A stretch of 64,000 nucleotides of DNA from Lycocorax pyrrhopterus obiensis (lineage: Eukaryota; Chordata; Aves; Passeriformes; Paradisaeidae): assembly GCA_014706295.1 (NCBI GenBank), contig JACSVZ010000004.1:94279333-94343332 (forward strand), in the 5' to 3' direction. Both the position numbers and the translations under genes were made by a program. The notes under the pieces were generated by a model. That model was not told the DNA's origin and made no database searches. It worked only from the letters and a program-made list of their open reading frames with translations. Below, one piece after another: positions 58,441-64,000 of this stretch. Every line of letters begins with the position of its first letter. The stretch's first letter is position 1.

Positions 58441-58454
58441 GTCGCCATGGTAAC
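58441..58454. promoter_or_regulatory. RFX X-box motif
   Basis: GTCGCCATGGTAAC fits the palindromic X-box consensus bound by RFX-family factors (GTNRCC-AT-GGYAAC type) over both half-sites. It lies about 290 bp downstream of the CpG-rich patch. RFX sites control ciliary and some neuronal genes, but the target here is unknown. A single 14-bp motif may occur by chance, though a full two-arm match is uncommon. Confidence 0.5.
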
Positions 58455-61400
58455 ATAAATTCAAGGTTACTAGCTCAGACGCATAATTGGGTGTGCATTG
58501 AGTGCTGAAGAAGGGCTGTTAAAATTCTTGTCATAGAAGAGCAGCATCCATCACACTGTCTGAAATTGCAAAGTACTCATAATCAGAAAGAAAAATCCTT
58601 AGAGAAAAATGTTAATAAAATAACGATTACATCTAATATAATTGTTTAAGTTTAAAAAACCAAAGTGGTTAAAGTATTTTAGTTAATAAGAATGGAAAAG
58701 GCAACTCATTAACTGCAGAAGACTTTGTTTGAACATTCCCCACCCCCCAATATTTGCATTGTAAGATGGACCCAAAGCAGTTCAGCTCTGAAACTGACTG
58801 ATTAGCTCAGAATCTAATCCATATGATACAGTAAAAGATGACGCTTCGCATGCGGACGGCACAGCCCTATGGGCATCGTTTGTCCAGTTTGATCTTTTGT
58901 GGGTAAACATATCTTCAAAATTAGCTGCACTAAGGATGAGAGGACTATTGCATGCTGATTTTTTAAAATTTTTTAGATGTTGCCCTGAATTATTGCACTA
59001 TACAGCAGCCATTTTAACTATTCAAGATGAAATAGGTAAGGTCAAATCGAACAGATGGAAACAAGACATTTAAAATCAGACTGAGAAAAGCTCTAGTATG
59101 TATATAGAAGGTAGTGAACTTACTCCAGCAGATGGATGGAATAGATGACCTAGAAAGGCTTCTCTTTTTTTTTTTTTTTCTCTCTGTCTCATTTCTATGC
59201 ATTTGTGACTGCAACATACCTGAAACCTGGCATTCAGTATATTAATGCAGTGTGGGGAGGGGATTGGGTTTTCTTTTTTAAAAATATTCTGGTGTACATC
59301 TCTCCTGTATTCCTACAATATTAGCAAGATTGATGTGATGTTTGCAATACTTATTCCCCAACAAGCCTTATTTTGATGACCATCTTTGATAGCAAGGAAG
59401 AATAGGCAAATCAGATTTTACATGAGCACTTCCAATATGTCAGGGGCTTAAACCTAGCATGTCACTACAGGAAGAAAGATCATTACTAAATGAATATTTT
59501 CCTCAGCTCCAACTCCAATTTCCTTGATATTGTCTGACTTGTATGTCTGTGTTTTATAGCCTTGGCAAATTCTAGCTGAGATGCTTCAGCATATGGTTTT
59601 ATTTATTAGGATTTCTAGTAGAATCTGACATTATTTCAATGTATGTTTCTGTAACAATTTTAGAAGAGTTTCTTCAAAGGAATAAAACCTCAGTTTTTGC
59701 CTTTTGAGTCAAATCTGTCCCTCGTTTCTGGGACTGAGCTTTTATCTAATTCTGTTGGAGATGCTTATAATTTGTTGGGTGAACTACTTAAAAATAACAA
59801 TAGAAAATTCCCATTACATGGAAGTGGAAAGGCTAAGGAAAAGGTTATTCCAGCATGAATTTTCTGCGAAGATTGAACTAATCTATTTGGGCTTTCCAGA
59901 TTTCAGATTGCACTGTTTTCTAATCTACCCTGCATTTATATTTTGAAAAGAGAAATTGTAGGCAACTTAATGTAAACATAATTCAAACTGTTAAACTACA
60001 GTGAGTTTTAAAAGAATTTTTGAAGTGTGTTTGGTATTGGCTACTTTTTTATAATTTTCATGTTTATTTCTGAGAAGATTATTTAAGAACTGACAGTTTT
60101 CATTAACAAAATTGCATTATTTTTATAAGGTTAGAAAATATGTGTGCTAAGCTGTAATTTTTAAAAATTAATTTTTGCAGTGAACCATGCAGCTCCTTTT
60201 CTGAACAAGTGAGTCCAAGCCATGCTCTCTCGTCACCATTTTAAAATTGTTCAGATCTGCAACTAATTTCCATTACAGAAAAATGTGCTGGATCATAAGC
60301 CTATATACACCTTGTAGGCAGTAGGATTTTTCACATGAGTGAGAAACGGCAAGATCAGATGCTACAGTAATGGAGGCTGTGGTTGTAGCATACTGAATTT
60401 ATTTTTCTCTGTGTGTAAGACCTATTTTTGTACATAAAAACATATATTACTGTTCAATATCAAGATAGGACTGTGTGTTCAATGTTGTGTTTTATTTCAA
60501 CACAGCCTGGCTTAATATGAAGCTTGCAAATATCGCATCTGGAGGTGTATTCTCTTCTTGATGTGCACATGTAATTCCAATTAACATTAAGAATGTTAAT
60601 GAGAATATGCCCCTCTAGGGGCTGGAGAGGGGGAGGTGAGGGAGCAGGTTTGTAGTTCTGATTTAAATAACAAGTGACTTTTGTGGAGAATACCAGCATG
60701 TGGTCTCATGCACTTATATTGTGGAAATGCAGTGGCTCTGAATGAGAGTGCAGGATTTAAACATTGATGCTCAGTGATGCTTAGCCAAGTGAACCCGTTG
60801 TTGGGGGCAAATATTAAATCCCAATGTGCCTTCTCCAGGAAGGAATATTTGTAAAAATGCTTACTTCTGTATTTGTCCACAGGCATAAAAGACTCCACTG
60901 CGAGAGACTGGGCTGTGGTTTTGTGATTTTATTTTTTTTTAAAGACTAGCTTAGTTTGAAGAAAGGAACCATTTAATTACTTCTTGTTTCTCAAGTATGC
61001 AGAATGTATAGAAGAGATTTCAAAGCCTTAAGCAGCAATGTGCTCCTATGCTTTGATTAATTTACGTGTTGTTCTTTTGGTATTACAAGGAGGAAATACA
61101 TTTAATATCAGATTTCAAAATAACCACAACATCTATCTTAAAAAATGGCTATTAAATCATTATCTTTTATTTGAAAGTGTCACTGGTGATATTTTGAGGA
61201 ATCCTGTGTAAGCAAAGATTAAGAATAACTATAGCACTTCCATTTCTGAAAAGGGACGATAACAGATTATGAAGTGGTTTTAAGGCAAGAAGGTATGCAA
61301 TATATATCTTATAATTGCAGGAAAATGTGCTTAATAAATTAAATGGAATTATCATTTAATTTCAATAGATGAAAACAGAGACAGTGTTTATATGTAGAAT

Positions 61401-64000
61401 ATCTTTTCCTGTGTTTTGCTTTTTTTTGCCAGAGGACAAAACCATAGTACAACAAACAAGGATAACATGCAAAACAGTTAAGAAGAAAAAATAGAAATAA
61501 GAAAGACAAAATTTTTACTGTCCTAAGAAATTATTTCTCTTTTCATTTTTTTCTGATAATGGTTATTGCAAGGCATAAAAATGACCAAGAAATAAAAAGA
61601 TACATTACTGTTTAATGTGCCATCTAACTCTTTTGTTATCAGTGACAGAAAAAAATACCCCAAACAATATAATTTATCTGTTTTGTCAATTCTTGCTGCA
61701 TAAACTTTCTGCATGCCTTTTCAATTTACACATAGAGAAGTGCTGTTCATTTCATTGATCTGACACATCACATTTCATTGTGTTGATTTCAATGCAAGTG
61801 TTCTTACAGGATGGGCAACGTGTAGCCAGCAGGATACATTAAAAATGTAAAGTGAAAATGTGTGTTTTGTAGATGTCTTTTACTGTGACATTTTTTAGGT
61901 CAAGCAGTTGAAAAGCTGTTGTTTGAATATTTGTCGTGTACATTTTATTTGTTGAGTTTGGTATTTGTAAAATGTATATTTTATAAGTACACAGTGGTAT
62001 ACTTGAAATGATAAAATACCGTGTACCCCCATTTTTTAACTTGTTCAGGGCCTGATCATATAGTTATCATTGGTTACACAGGTAACTCAAGGCTTTTAAT
62101 AAAACTATTAGAGAAAATAGGAATTGTCCTTGTGTTTAGGAAGTAATCATCTAAGGCTTAGATTTGTCCTCCCACATCGTTCAGTAGTCCTGTGTGAAAT
62201 TTTGGGGGTTTTATGAAAAAATTATTTTGCCCAGACTGGTGTCAATGCTAGCTCACTCCCATCTCTCAGTGTGAAAAGACTACACATATACAAGAAGAGG
62301 TGGGAATTGTAAGAAAGCATGATGGGAAAACCAGAACTATTTCTAGCAGATGTAGGTGAGTGAATTCGTTTAGGAAAAACAAGGCTAGAACAATTTTTTA
62401 ATCAGAGGTTTCCAACCCCATTAATCAATTTCTTCAGGTCTGAAAAAGAGGACAGTGTTCAGCTGTAACACATCCATGTATTTATTTCATTCTTCATTTT
62501 GAAGAAAAAATCAGTCATTAAATCAAAATGAAGACATCAAAAGCAAATTAAACAGATTAAAAGGGTTATGACACATGGATGACATGGTGACCAAAACACC
62601 AAGTCTAGGAGCTGATTAAATGTTTGTGCACCCCACATTGAGAGGGCACACACTTGAGCAGCAAGAACCAGGGAACAGACTGGTCCCAGTTCTCATGCCG
62701 CAAATCCAAGGAAATTTCATTAGGCTCTATAGAGTAATTACAGAAAAGATCAGAATTTGTCTGTCTGGTTCTATCAGTCACATTAATTTGATTTCATTAG
62801 ATATAAAGATTACTAATGCCATATCTTCCAGAAAAACAGAAACAGAAACATTCTCAGAAAAGCATCACTTGTGAAAAGAAGTGTTTAAAATATCAAGACA
62901 AATGACAAGTTTTCTGTTAAACTTTGAGCAGTTCTTTCTTCCAGTGCCAATTTCTGATACTACACACATAAATTAGTCTTTCACCACATTAGTTTTTTCA
63001 GCAGAGGCTAAAAAAAATTTAATTAAATATTAAGGAAGTAAATATGGAAACATAGAAAATAGTACACTGGAATTCCTTTTAATTTGAAAACAAAACCTTG
63101 AAGACAACAGATTTTTTTATTAATCAGCTGCAGTCAGAATTCACAAAAAAAACCCCAAAGGGAAAATGTTGCGACACATTTACAAATTACGTGGTGTCTT
63201 GGACTGCATATACAAAAACAGACCTATAGATTTGATGGTGCTTTTGCTGTTGGCTTACCTCAGACCTGACTGTTGGGATATCGCTTTTCTGGAACTATGT
63301 CGATGTTTCACAATGCTCTCTAATGAAGAAGAAACTGCTGAATGAGAAAAGTGCCTGACAAGGATGAAATTCTCTGACCTGTGGTCTGCAGAAGGTCATG
63401 TTGGCTGGTCATAATCTATCAAAACAGTAAATGTAATACACATTCTCTAGGCGTTTCAAGGATCAGTGGCAATGTGATTTCCAAAAATTTACAGTGGTAC
63501 CTTGTGTGCTGAGAAATGATCACAACTCCTCATAATATTGAACTTGTCTTGAGGTGACTGAAATGGGTCAGTAAGTTAAATACTACATCCACAGAAGCCC
63601 TGGGAAAAAGAAAAAAAAATAGAGAATCATTGTTTCTGCTCTTAAAGGCAGTACTAGTAGCCTATCTTTCCTCTTAGGATGGTCAGGAAGAGAGGAAAGT
63701 ATCTTCTTGTTTCGATAAATCTTCTCAAAGTGTGTTCTAAGTTTAAAATCAGTGAGGTATTCACCAGGAGTGCTAATGGCATTGAAAGAGTCCTGTGTTT
63801 GATCCCCTCTATGGTCCTTTGCTGCTGCTACTGGTGGCATTCAGGGAAAGAAAGCTGAGCCTAAAATAGATTTCCTATCAAAACTGCTTCCCTATCAGTT
63901 CAACTGCTTCAGTTAAAAATGTGATTTATTTTTAAACATTATGCACAGGCCATTTGAACCTTTGCTGTAGGTAGAATCATACCATTTTATGCATGTTAAT
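58455..64000. other. Unique AT-rich non-coding DNA
   Basis: No supported gene. A T15 tract lies at 59165-59179. Frames at 59704-59946 (plus), 60596-60898 (minus) and 63583-63840 (minus) are short and without domains. No LINE or LTR fragment was recognised. Confidence 0.5.
59165..59179. repeat. T15 homopolymer
   Basis: Fifteen T followed by a short CT run. It could be the tail of a minus-strand retrocopy, but no retrocopy body or target duplication is visible next to it. Confidence 0.8.

Noticed and set aside
1..64000. CRISPR arrays, operons, bacterial promoters or terminators
   Set aside because: The sequence is vertebrate. No spaced direct-repeat array or prokaryotic gene order is present.

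Overview
The window reads as vertebrate nuclear DNA, almost certainly from a bird. It is AT-rich and has no recognisable host exon chain. Its interspersed repeats are mostly CR1 LINE fragments with the typical CR1 3' end (TCATAGAATCATAGAAT-type terminal repeat), and it holds one LTR element primed by tRNA-Trp, the primer used by avian alpharetroviruses. Repeat density is low, as in most avian genomes. A crocodilian or turtle is a less likely alternative. I found no host protein-coding gene I can support: the open frames are short, mostly overlap each other, and lack domains. The window looks like intergenic or large-intron sequence.

Layout. 1-12.6 kb: unique AT-rich DNA with one minus-strand CR1 3' end (about 5.7 kb). 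12.64-14.90 kb: a nest of mobile DNA. A palindromic cluster borders a plus-strand CR1 ORF2 relic, and a complete-looking miniature LTR retrotransposon (13,796-14,871) has inserted into that relic. It has two 267-bp LTRs, a tRNA-Trp primer binding site, a polypurine tract, a 6-bp target-site duplication and only 542 bp of internal sequence without gag, pol or env. 14.9-28.6 kb: unique DNA, a probable L2-like LINE remnant (20.5 kb), two GC-rich patches (21.2 and 23.7 kb) and a minus-strand CR1 (26.1 kb). 28.6-30.1 kb: a 1.5-kb stretch with about 70-75% purines on the plus strand. 30.9-31.13 kb: a small CpG-rich patch with a near-consensus splice donor. 31-43 kb: unique DNA with a 15-bp-arm hairpin (36.3 kb), a short CR1 tail (38.3 kb) and a possible ankyrin-like pseudogene fragment (39.6 kb, minus). 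43.0-44.13 kb: decayed CR1 ORF2 followed by an L2-like reverse transcriptase relic. 44-57 kb: unique DNA with simple repeats (G15/(TA)8, a 12-bp tandem triplet, a GATA array). 57.99-58.46 kb: the densest CpG patch, with acceptor- and donor-like sites and an RFX X-box motif downstream. This is the best candidate for an exon or promoter. 58.5-64 kb: unique DNA.

The best candidate for something undescribed is the miniature tRNA-Trp-primed LTR element. It keeps every cis-acting part needed for reverse transcription and integration and no protein to carry these out, so it would have depended on an autonomous retrovirus elsewhere in the genome. All assignments come from reading motifs by eye. No database or alignment search was possible.
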